Assembly: GCA_945923775.1 (NCBI GenBank)
Contig: CAMELR010000010.1
Location: 1-64,000, forward strand
Length of the DNA stretch: 64,000 nt
Origin: an uncultured Clostridia bacterium
Lineage (GTDB): Bacteria > Bacillota > Clostridia > Oscillospirales > Ruminococcaceae
Reading direction: 5' to 3'
Numbering within the stretch: the stretch's first letter is position 1; each line of letters opens with the position of its first letter. A program made the translations under genes and the position numbers. Positions 17,806-25,227 of this stretch are shown in pieces. The notes beneath the pieces were generated by a model that saw only the letters and a program-made list of their open reading frames with translations, did no database searches and had not been told where the DNA came from.

Positions 17806-17870
17806 CACTCCATCAACCCGCAAAACCACGGCAGACATTGTTTGCAACGGCTCGCCCCATGTTGAGTGCG
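17806..17870. repeat. 65-bp direct repeat, right copy (possible attachment-site remnant)
   Basis: The partner of 5036-5100 with one mismatch. Similarity extends left to about 17761, interrupted by an extra 10 or so bases in this copy. Here the encoded tail reads GSPHVECVVSMSLRTE and then stop. It lies directly after the DUF262 gene and marks the abrupt change from AT-rich to GC-rich DNA, so it is a likely right boundary of the second defence block. Confidence 0.85.
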
Positions 17871-17902
17871 TGGTTTCGATGTCCCTCAGAACTGAATAAA
17901 AC

Positions 17903-17934
17903 TACCGGCAGGGAGCATTGCTCTCCGCCGGTTT
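17903..17934. terminator. Hairpin terminator at the island-core junction
   Basis: An imperfect stem, ACCGGCAGGGAG pairing with CTCTCCGCCGGT around a 5-base loop, followed by TTTTGATTTT on the plus side. It lies downstream of the DUF262 gene and of the convergent PARG gene and could serve both. Confidence 0.6.
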
Positions 17935-17957
17935 TGATTTTCAGTTTTCAGCCTGAG

Positions 17958-18803
17958 TCACTTCTGCGAACCGAACTCCCTGTCGAACACGCGAAAATTT
18001 GTGTCGTCACGCTGGGAGCAGTACACGGCGAACTCCACGGTTTCAAAGCGCTCCATGAAGCCCTCAAGCGCGGATCTTATCCCCGCCGCGACGACCTCCG
18101 GCGGATTCATGAACGCGCCGCAGCCGAACGCGCCGAGTATAACTACATCGCACCCGTGCTGTGCGGCTATGCTGAGTATGCGCTCCATGCGCTTCTCGTG
18201 GAGCTTCCGGAGGTCGCCGTCAGAAATGCTGACTGCGCTGTGTCCGTCGTAATTCATCGAGTTGCTCGGCTTTTCCCGCAGGTTCGGAGCCGCGCAGGTG
18301 ATAACGTCCACGCTGTACCATTCTTCCTGCGGCATTACCTCCGGAAGCGCGCTGTCCGTCTTGAACACTACCACCCCGGGAGTGTATATGCAGTCGTCGC
18401 TGTGGAGCGGATCCGGCGCCGCACGGTGCGGAGTATAGAACCCGCTCCACATCTCCGGCTGAATGAGGTTCATGTACAGCGTCGAACAGCGGCATATCGC
18501 CTCCTCCTGCGCCGAGGAGCCGTTCTTAACTCCGCCGCCCGGGTTCGACGCCGAAGCGAAATTCAGCACGCACACGCGCTTCCCTGCCCTGGCGTAGCCG
18601 GCGGCGGCTTCCAGTGTCCGTTTGCGGCTCACCACTACCTTCGCGGCGGCGCCCTTCTGTATCATAGGGAGCTCCACCCACTCGCCCTCCGGTATCAGCG
18701 ACTGCGCGCCGTTTGATTCCTTTATCGCCGACCTCAGAACCGGATCGGTCTTGCACATCGACATCGTGTTTTCGAATACTTCTATGTTTTCCTGCCTGCC
18801 CAT
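17958..18803 (-). CDS. Bacterial-type poly(ADP-ribose) glycohydrolase (TIGR02452, macrodomain fold)
   Basis: 281 residues. The PARG signature is visible as FASASNPGGGVKNGSSAQEE (about 82-101): the Gly-Gly-Gly loop plus the QEE catalytic glutamates. AFGCGAFMNPPEVVA near the C-terminus is also typical of the macrodomain fold. The enzyme removes ADP-ribose from modified proteins or breaks poly(ADP-ribose) in the cytosol. The ATG has AGGAGG ahead. It is the first GC-rich gene after the restriction island and has no obvious ADP-ribosyltransferase neighbour, so the substrate is unknown. Family assignment is strong. Bases 18804-19048 hold only its promoter region and nothing else recognisable. Confidence 0.88.
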   Translation of the reverse strand: MGRQENIEVFENTMSMCKTDPVLRSAIKESNGAQSLIPEGEWVELPMIQKGAAAKVVVSRKRTLEAAAGYARAGKRVCVLNFASASNPGGGVKNGSSAQEEAICRCSTLYMNLIQPEMWSGFYTPHRAAPDPLHSDDCIYTPGVVVFKTDSALPEVMPQEEWYSVDVITCAAPNLREKPSNSMNYDGHSAVSISDGDLRKLHEKRMERILSIAAQHGCDVVILGAFGCGAFMNPPEVVAAGIRSALEGFMERFETVEFAVYCSQRDDTNFRVFDREFGSQK

Positions 18804-19048
18804 AATTACCTCCTGGTCATCGGAATTTTACTGCCTCTATCTATATATTAGCATATTTCTGCCTATTCATCAACACTTATCTGCGCAATTTTCGATTCAG
18901 TTTATTTGCCGATATTCCCGATGAACCACTGTTATTCATCACGTGTAACCGTACGGTACTCCATAATCTCCGTCCGTAAATTCACGGAGATACAGTCCCT
19001 CCGCTTGTTCTTCATGGTTTTTCTCTTCTTTTTTATGCCCTCAAAAAA

Positions 19049-19076
19049 ACAGCAGAGAACCGAAGTCCCCTGCTGT
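19049..19076 (-). terminator. Intrinsic terminator of the dockerin protein gene
   Basis: On the minus strand, ACAGCAG pairs with CTGCTGT around a short loop containing CTTCGG and is followed by a run of seven T. It starts six bases after the stop codon of the large surface protein. Confidence 0.75.
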
Positions 19077-19082
19077 CCTGTC

Positions 19083-22000
19083 TTACTTTTTGAGTCCTAC
19101 GACCGAGCGGAGTATCGCAGCCGAATCAATTGCATTGACAAATCCGTCGCCGTTGTAGTCGCATGTGTCGTCAAGCTCCATCGTGCCTACGCACATCTTG
19201 AGTATCGCGGAAGCGTCCCGGGCGTCTATCGTCGTGCTGTTGTCAGCGTCACCGGGAAGCCTCGTCTTGGTATCCAGCATGAGGACGTAATCGCCGCCGC
19301 TCGCCGGAACTACCTGAGCAACGCCGGTGCTCGAAATTATCTTCGAGGTATCGACAAAATCGAGCAGGTGCGAATCCTCGTTATACCTGAACAGATTTGC
19401 AAAGCGGTTGTTCACCTTCTTGCCGGTCTTGACGTAAAGCACCGCGCCTATCTTGTTCGTGCCGTAGGTGTGCACTCTGACTATCTCGCTGTCTCCGGAG
19501 CTGTCGATAAGCACCGCCGGGATATAAACGTCGCTGGTCTTTAATCCCACGCTGAGGGAGGCCACCGTCTTTTTCAGTGCGCCGGTGTCAACTACCCAGC
19601 TCAGCATGTCGTTTACCACGAACTCCAGCGTGATTTTCTTCTTCATCGCGGTGTTGATGATATCCGCGGGTACGGACGTGTTTCCGTTCAGGTTGATAAC
19701 AACACGGGAATTCTTCGCGGCTGCCGCTATCTTCTTCTGGAGCTGCGTCCAGCCCTTCACCTGGCTGCCCACCATTGTCGGGTCGGATACCGTACCGTCG
19801 GAAGTGTTATCCTGATTGGTATCGGAATTGTCCGTATCGGTGGGGGTATCGTCCTTCTTGCCGTCGTCCTTGCCGGTATCGTCAGGCTTATTGTCAGAGT
19901 CAGAACTTGACGAACGTCTGCGCACCACGATATTGAACGCAGCCGTGCAGCCCTGATAATAAACTGTAAGAGTCTGCTGACCCAGTACCCAGCTATCGAA
20001 ATCCTGGATCATGCTCTCGGTCATGTAAACCGTTTCCGGAGCCTTGGTCTCGTCAATGTACGTTACCTTGATAAGACCGCCTACGACATTCAGCTTCTCG
20101 CCCATGTAGTAGGAATACTTTGTAGGCCGCTTGACTATCTCGATACTCTTAACGCCGTAGTCCTTGCCGACGGTGTAGGTGTACGTCTTAACAAGGCTGT
20201 CGTCAATGCTCGGGTCGTTGGACTTCGCATAGGTATACAGCTTGTATGTCACGACCTGATTATCCACGCGCTTGAGAGTTATCTTTGTTCCCGACTTGTA
20301 CAGAATTCCATTATAGGTGGAGGTTATCGGAGTATCGATGGAATAGTAGATATCAGCCGTGGCTGTCGCGCAGGACAGTGTGAACGTGATCGCAGTTTCG
20401 CTGGCGGTGTCAAGAACGCTCGGCACAGGTACCGCCGCCTTTTCCTTGGGCACGGTTATTTTGTAGATAAGATCCTCGCTGATGTCGGAATCCTTCCAGC
20501 TGTCATTCGGAGCCTTCGCATAGGTGCGCAGCGCGAATGTCTTTGTGCTGTTCGCGGCAACTTTAAGGTCAAACGGACCTGTGTACTCGATGAACCCGCT
20601 GGACTTTGTTGCGTTCGGGTCGAGGGTATAGTATATCTTCGCGCCGGGGGTTTCGGTGTTAAGCGTGATGGTCAGCGAGCTGTCGTAGTTTCCCGGCTCC
20701 GGAGTGGGCTTCGGGGTCTGGGTCTTTTTCTTCTCGATAACTACCTTGTATACAAATGTGGATACGTCGCTCTGCTTCATGCCGGGAGCTGTGGCTATCG
20801 CCTTTATGCAGTAATACAGCGACTGCCCGGGCACGCCGGAAAGGGTGATAGGCTCGATGTACTTCGTGCCGCCGGTCTCGGTGGGGTCGGCGAGCTTCGA
20901 AATATCGCTGATGTTCTCGTACGCTTCGATGTTATAATAGATGGTCGCGCTGTTTACTGCGGATTCAAGCGTGATATCCTGCGGGGAATTGAACACGGTG
21001 GTTCCCTGACCTTCCACGGTATCGGGAGGATATGCCCAGGGAGCAGGGACCTTCGACGCTTCCTCAACATAGATCTGCGCCGTTACGGTCATTTTCGCGG
21101 AGTCCTCCTCCATGTAGTCGGGGACTCTTACCTTACCGGTAAATGTGACCGTCTGGGCAGTTCCTATCTTGGGGTTGTAGGGAGTTCCCTTGTCGGTTAT
21201 CGCGGTGGTGAGATCCCATGTAACGCTGCATGTCTCGGAAATACGGTTATCCTTTGTGCCGACAACTGTTACCGTCTTGGGGAGGTAGCTGCTGTCCATC
21301 TGCGTAACGGTGGTTCCGCTGGGCACGTTGGCGACCTTTCCGGGGGATACAGCTCTGTAGTCGGTGAGCTTTCCGGTCTTTTCAAATGTGTAAACGATAG
21401 TGAACGTACCGGTGTCGTTAGTGGAGCCGGAGCATCTCACGCCGTTGACGTAAACGTCTGGAGTACGCAGGAACACGTAGTTCGGGCTGTTCGGGATAAC
21501 CTCCACCAGCATGGTGTACTCCGTGTTGTACTCAGCCAGGGCGCTGCTTCCGGAGCCGCCCTTCCACTGAACCGCGCCGAAATCGGATATTTCGAACGTC
21601 TCGGTCTCGTAGTCGGGAGCCGAGGGGTCAAGCTCTGCGGAGATATCAAGCGCCTGCCCGCCTACCGGCTGGTCGACGATAATGTGTATCTCAGGGATAT
21701 TGGAGCCGGTGCTGGAGCGCATCGCAACAGTAAACGAGCCGGTCAGCACGTCGCTGTCCTGCTTTTCGTTGTGCTTACCAATAACCTTTATCCAGCTCTG
21801 AACCCTCTTGTTTACCACGCCTGTTATCATAATTCCGCGGCTGGAGTAGTAGGTGTGATCGTTGTCGTAAATAAACGGCAGAGAGTTCAGCTCGTCCTCG
21901 CTGGAGGCAACGATGTAATAATAGGTTACGTTATCTTCCTTCGGGAGGTCGAGCTTTATGTAGGTGGTCTTGTCAAAAGTGGAGCCGTCGGGGTTCTCGC

Positions 22001-22940
22001 TTGAGAAAGACGGCTTCTGCACCTTATCCGCAGGATCCACAGTTACAGTAGCCTTGAGCGTGAAGCTGGTCTTTGCTCCGGCGCTGGTGGTATCTATGTC
22101 GTTGAGCCTGTTAGAGGGAACGGTGGCGGTTCCGACTATGGTAAAGGTCATTCCGGTCACGTTTGTCTGATCGTAACCGGCGCCCTCGTATGTGAAGCTG
22201 CTTCCGGATTTCCAGGTCACCGGAACATTCGCGAAAGAAAGCCCGCTGCCCTCTTTATCCTCAGTGTCAATAGTTACAGTTCCCGGAAGAAGGCCTTCGA
22301 TAACGTCGGTCTTGGAGTGGGAGGGTATGGTAAAGAACACCGTTGTGTAATCGGCGTTGAAGCCGTACTTGGGGTCGCCGGACGGCACAAAGCGCGCTCC
22401 GGTCGCCTTGGCTTTCTTTGTAGCCTGGTAAGTCGAGAAGTCGAACACGGCGAAGATCGAGCCGGTGTCGCCTACCCACGACTTTGCGGTGATATCGCTG
22501 GAAGTAGGGTTTATCGGGTCGTTGATATAATACGCTATACCAACACCGCCGGCGTCAGCGGTATTTCCCGCTGCAAGGACATACTCCGCAACGGCGTAGT
22601 AATGCCTGTTATAACCAAACTCGGTAACAGAATTTGCCGGAAGAATTACTCTTCCGTTAGAGCCGTAGCTGGGCGAGCCTTCGTACCACGACACATTCAC
22701 GGTGCTGAGGGTGCCTGCGGTTATATTTGATGAAAAGTTAGACTTTATGCTGGACAGACTGATACCGACCTCGGGCACGGGAATACCAGTCGACGTTGTA
22801 TTTACAAGAAGCGACTTGACCGTAAACGCCGACGCAACGCCTGAAGAACCGATCAGACCGCCGAGCGCCGCCGGGTCAGTCAACGTGAACATTAGTGCCA
22901 GCGCTGTGAACGCTGCCGCGATCCTTTTTCTGAGCTTCAT
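19083..22940 (-). CDS. Secreted multi-domain surface protein with type I dockerin
   Basis: 1,285 residues. A signal peptide (basic MKLRKR, then AAAFTALALMFTL) leads to a long series of Ig-like beta modules. At least three copies of a chitobiase/beta-hexosaminidase C-terminal-like repeat appear between about 600 and 930, recognisable by PTPEPGNYDSSLTITLN, the recurring IYY motif and Ala-Tyr-Ala/Lys endings. A Ser-Asp-rich linker (about 1030-1065) follows. The end (about 1226-1285) is a dockerin with both calcium loops: DADNSTTIDARDASAIL and DYNGDGFVNAIDSAAIL. No catalytic domain is evident. A dockerin would attach it to a cohesin scaffold, so a binding or structural role in a cellulosome-like complex is likely. 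ATG follows GGAGG. Confidence 0.85.
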   Translation of the reverse strand: MKLRKRIAAAFTALALMFTLTDPAALGGLIGSSGVASAFTVKSLLVNTTSTGIPVPEVGISLSSIKSNFSSNITAGTLSTVNVSWYEGSPSYGSNGRVILPANSVTEFGYNRHYYAVAEYVLAAGNTADAGGVGIAYYINDPINPTSSDITAKSWVGDTGSIFAVFDFSTYQATKKAKATGARFVPSGDPKYGFNADYTTVFFTIPSHSKTDVIEGLLPGTVTIDTEDKEGSGLSFANVPVTWKSGSSFTYEGAGYDQTNVTGMTFTIVGTATVPSNRLNDIDTTSAGAKTSFTLKATVTVDPADKVQKPSFSSENPDGSTFDKTTYIKLDLPKEDNVTYYYIVASSEDELNSLPFIYDNDHTYYSSRGIMITGVVNKRVQSWIKVIGKHNEKQDSDVLTGSFTVAMRSSTGSNIPEIHIIVDQPVGGQALDISAELDPSAPDYETETFEISDFGAVQWKGGSGSSALAEYNTEYTMLVEVIPNSPNYVFLRTPDVYVNGVRCSGSTNDTGTFTIVYTFEKTGKLTDYRAVSPGKVANVPSGTTVTQMDSSYLPKTVTVVGTKDNRISETCSVTWDLTTAITDKGTPYNPKIGTAQTVTFTGKVRVPDYMEEDSAKMTVTAQIYVEEASKVPAPWAYPPDTVEGQGTTVFNSPQDITLESAVNSATIYYNIEAYENISDISKLADPTETGGTKYIEPITLSGVPGQSLYYCIKAIATAPGMKQSDVSTFVYKVVIEKKKTQTPKPTPEPGNYDSSLTITLNTETPGAKIYYTLDPNATKSSGFIEYTGPFDLKVAANSTKTFALRTYAKAPNDSWKDSDISEDLIYKITVPKEKAAVPVPSVLDTASETAITFTLSCATATADIYYSIDTPITSTYNGILYKSGTKITLKRVDNQVVTYKLYTYAKSNDPSIDDSLVKTYTYTVGKDYGVKSIEIVKRPTKYSYYMGEKLNVVGGLIKVTYIDETKAPETVYMTESMIQDFDSWVLGQQTLTVYYQGCTAAFNIVVRRRSSSSDSDNKPDDTGKDDGKKDDTPTDTDNSDTNQDNTSDGTVSDPTMVGSQVKGWTQLQKKIAAAAKNSRVVINLNGNTSVPADIINTAMKKKITLEFVVNDMLSWVVDTGALKKTVASLSVGLKTSDVYIPAVLIDSSGDSEIVRVHTYGTNKIGAVLYVKTGKKVNNRFANLFRYNEDSHLLDFVDTSKIISSTGVAQVVPASGGDYVLMLDTKTRLPGDADNSTTIDARDASAILKMCVGTMELDDTCDYNGDGFVNAIDSAAILRSVVGLKK

Positions 22941-23094
22941 ACAAATACCTCCGGGATATTATAGAATGCCAGGCTGCCGGGAGCCCGGACTATAATGCAT
23001 AATTATACACCATATATTATATATTATTTTCCTCTTTAAGTCAATAGAAAAAGCGAACTTTTACAGCACTTTGGGTAAAATTTCCATAGAAAAA

Positions 23095-23114
23095 GCCCCC
23101 GCGCACGCGGGAGC
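23095..23114 (-). terminator. Terminator of the LysR-small ORF unit
   Basis: On the minus strand GCTCCCGCG pairs with CGCGGGGGC around a tiny loop and runs into CTTTTTC. It lies eight bases after the stop of the 74-residue ORF. Between here and 22,940 there is only the promoter region of the dockerin gene. Confidence 0.7.
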
Positions 23115-23121
23115 CTCCGTG

Positions 23122-23346
23122 TCAATTCTTCGAGACGGTGAAAACCGTCCCATCGCCCGTGAACTCCGCCGTTAAGCCGCGCTCCGCGAAGTACCCGGCG
23201 ATGAACCTGCACAGCGCGTCATTCTTCTCGTCGAGCGAGAAATACTGACCTCCGCAGCCGTCGTGGAAGTGCACATGATCCGGGAAATGCTCCGCGCATG
23301 CCTTTTTCAGCTCCAGAACCTCGGCGTATTGAAAAGTATAGCTCAT
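23122..23346 (-). CDS. Small protein of unknown function, coupled to LysR gene
   Basis: 74 residues starting MSYTFQYAEVLELKKA. The ATG at 23346 overlaps the LysR stop (ATGA), so translation is coupled; longer upstream starts would run inside the LysR gene in another frame and are not used. It has conserved-looking Cys and His residues (HVHFHDGCGGQYF, about 24-36) but no known motif, signal or membrane segment. An Fe-S or metal site is possible. I do not recognise the family. The terminator directly after it supports it as a real last gene of the unit. Confidence 0.6.
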   Translation of the reverse strand: MSYTFQYAEVLELKKACAEHFPDHVHFHDGCGGQYFSLDEKNDALCRFIAGYFAERGLTAEFTGDGTVFTVSKN

Positions 23347-24287
23347 TTGTTCTCCTCCTTGTATCCCTCGCAGCCGCTGAGGTACCGCCTTACCTCGCTG
23401 ATGTAGACCTCCCCGATGTCGCTGAGTATGCTGTGCTTTTTCATCACGTAGCCTATTTCCATGACGGTGTTGCGGTTGTTCTCGTCCTCGCGGAACGGCA
23501 CAGCGCGGTACTCGTTTCCGTTTAGCTCCTCGCAGATTATGCCGGAGCACAGCGTGTATCCGTTGAGACCCACCATGAGATTAAGCTGAGTAGCGCGGTC
23601 GGTGCTCCTGATGATGCGCGGGTAGTCGTTGTCGGTGAGTATCTCCTCAGCAAGGAATCCGCTCGCGCCGTCGCCCTGCTCGAACACCAGGCAGGGGTAA
23701 TCCGCGAGCTGCTCAAGCCCGATCGACTTCTCGTTCGCAAGCGGGTGATCCTTCCACAGGTAGACGTACGCACGGCAGTCGATAAGCGGAACGAACTCCA
23801 GCTCCAGCTCGTGGAGCATTTTCCCGATTATCCGCCGGTTGTAGTCGCACTGGTAGATTATCCCGACCTCGCTGCGGAATCCTCCCACGTCGTGCAGTAC
23901 GTCCATCGTGCGGGTCTCGCGTATGGCGAACTCGAAATTCAGCGTGCCGAAATTCTTAACCATCTCAACGAACGCCTTTACCGCAAAGGAATAATGCTGC
24001 GTGGAAACTCCGAATTTCCGCTTTGCGCCGCCGCTCCCGCCGTACTTCTGGTGCAGCAGCTCGTACTGCTGGTAGACCTGCCGCACATACATCAGGAAAT
24101 CCGCGCCCTCAGCGGTGACGGAAACTCCCCGGCTGCTCCTGACGAAAACCTGTATCCCTATTTCCTTTTCAAGCTCCCTGACCGCGCTTGTAAGCGACGG
24201 CTGCGAGATAAACAGCTGCTCCGCCGCCTTGTTCATCGAGCCTTGCTCCGCTATTGTCAGCGCGTACTTCATCTGCTGCAATGTCAT
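23343..24287 (-). CDS. LysR-family transcriptional regulator
   Basis: 314 residues. The N-terminal helix-turn-helix (1-60) has the family hallmark GSMNKAAEQLFISQPSLTSA, with LEKEIGIQVFVRSSRGV closing the domain. The remaining 240 residues fit the two-lobed effector-binding domain. The ATG follows AGGAG. The usual LysR target is a divergent gene, but the DNA upstream (24288-24445) leads to the 3' end of the hemerythrin gene instead. Its only obvious partner is the small ORF coupled to its stop codon. The effector is unknown. Confidence 0.92.
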   Translation of the reverse strand: MTLQQMKYALTIAEQGSMNKAAEQLFISQPSLTSAVRELEKEIGIQVFVRSSRGVSVTAEGADFLMYVRQVYQQYELLHQKYGGSGGAKRKFGVSTQHYSFAVKAFVEMVKNFGTLNFEFAIRETRTMDVLHDVGGFRSEVGIIYQCDYNRRIIGKMLHELELEFVPLIDCRAYVYLWKDHPLANEKSIGLEQLADYPCLVFEQGDGASGFLAEEILTDNDYPRIIRSTDRATQLNLMVGLNGYTLCSGIICEELNGNEYRAVPFREDENNRNTVMEIGYVMKKHSILSDIGEVYISEVRRYLSGCEGYKEENK

Positions 24288-24395
24288 AGTGTTTCTCCTG
24301 TGAATGTGTTTATGCTGCGATTATAGCAAATTCAGCGCGGGTTGTCAAGAATTTTATATGCAGGCGGTCAGGCAATAGAGCTCATCTATAGCAAA

Positions 24396-24423
24396 ACGGC
24401 GCGTCTCCGGAGAAACGCGCCGT
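24396..24423 (-). terminator. Terminator of the bacteriohemerythrin gene
   Basis: A perfect 9-bp stem (ACGGCGCGT and ACGCGCCGT) around a short loop, followed on the minus strand by TTTGC. It lies 22 bases after the hemerythrin stop. Confidence 0.7.
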
Positions 24424-24445
24424 GCTGTCAGCGTTATGAGCGTAA

Positions 24446-24838
24446 TTATTTGTTCAGGAACGCCCCGAGCTTCTTGTCCTCGGTGCGGATATGGCTCACC
24501 AGCAGGCTCACATGCCCATTGAGCTTCGCGAGATCCGCAATGCTGCAATTATCGGACATTCCGGCGGTTATCTCACGCAGGGTCTGCTTGTACTTCTCGT
24601 GGAACGCATGGTGCGCTTCATATCCCGGGTAGCCGCTCTGCTTCTGAAGCTGCTCCTCATGCGCGAAATGGCGGTCAACGTAGTCGTTCAGGAACTTTAC
24701 AGTGCTGCTCACCTGGGCGCGTCCCTTGCCGGCGCTGCATGCGTCAAGCAGCGCGTTGACGGCGTTCAGGAGTTCACGGTGCTCATTATCAATGATTCGG
24801 TTTCCTGTTTCAAGATCCTTTGTTAATTCGTACTTCAT
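24446..24838 (-). CDS. Bacteriohemerythrin
   Basis: 130 residues, a single hemerythrin four-helix bundle. All seven iron ligands can be placed: H20 (IDNEH), H57 and E61 (HFAHE), H76 and H80 (HHAFH), H116 and D121 (HIRTED). Such proteins bind oxygen at a di-iron site in the cytosol and help anaerobes sense or scavenge O2. ATG follows AGGAG, and the gene appears monocistronic with its own terminator. Length and ligand set are canonical. Confidence 0.92.
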   Translation of the reverse strand: MKYELTKDLETGNRIIDNEHRELLNAVNALLDACSAGKGRAQVSSTVKFLNDYVDRHFAHEEQLQKQSGYPGYEAHHAFHEKYKQTLREITAGMSDNCSIADLAKLNGHVSLLVSHIRTEDKKLGAFLNK

Positions 24839-24920
24839 AGTATTCTCCTTTTCAGGTTCGGAACATATGTATTCCGGATACTAAAATGACCGCCTATAAA
24901 AGACAGCCTATAATATAATT

Positions 24921-24946
24921 TTAGCCGCGCTGAAATACGCGGCTAA
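24921..24946 (-). terminator. Terminator after tRNA-Ser
   Basis: On the minus strand, TTAGCCGCG pairs with CGCGGCTAA around an 8-base loop directly downstream of the tRNA, followed by an AT-rich stretch. Confidence 0.65.
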
Positions 24947-24949
24947 ATA

Positions 24950-25040
24950 TGGCGGACAGGGAGGGATTCGAACCCTCGAACGGGTTTAATCGTTACACGA
25001 TTTCCAATCGTGCGCCTTAGACCAGCTCAGCCACCTGTCC
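24950..25040 (-). tRNA. tRNA-Ser (anticodon GGA)
   Basis: Read on the minus strand, acceptor stem GGACAGG pairs with CCTGTCC, discriminator G and an encoded CCA. The D-loop begins TGGCTGAGCTGG, the anticodon loop is ATTGGAAAT (GGA, reading UCC/UCU serine codons), a long variable arm marks it as class II, and the T-arm has GGTTCGAATCC. All arms can be drawn. Confidence 0.96.
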
Positions 25041-25227
25041 ATTTCTGAATATATCGGAGCTTTGTTTTCTGTCGAGCCCCTGTCTCGTTTCGACTTGTAT
25101 ATTATAGCACATCGTTCCGGATTTGTCAAGCGTTTTTTCAAAATTTTTTCGATTTTTTTCGAAAATTGCGGAAATCCGCATAAAAAGCCGCGCCGCAGAG
25201 TTTTCTCCGGCGGCGCGGGCGGATAAT

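Noticed and set aside
5003-17900. The whole 12.8 kb between the 65-bp repeats as one mobile element
   Set aside because: It would carry citrate synthase, DUF445 and MarR genes as cargo, and both recombinase relics are dead and in opposite directions; two insertions fit better.
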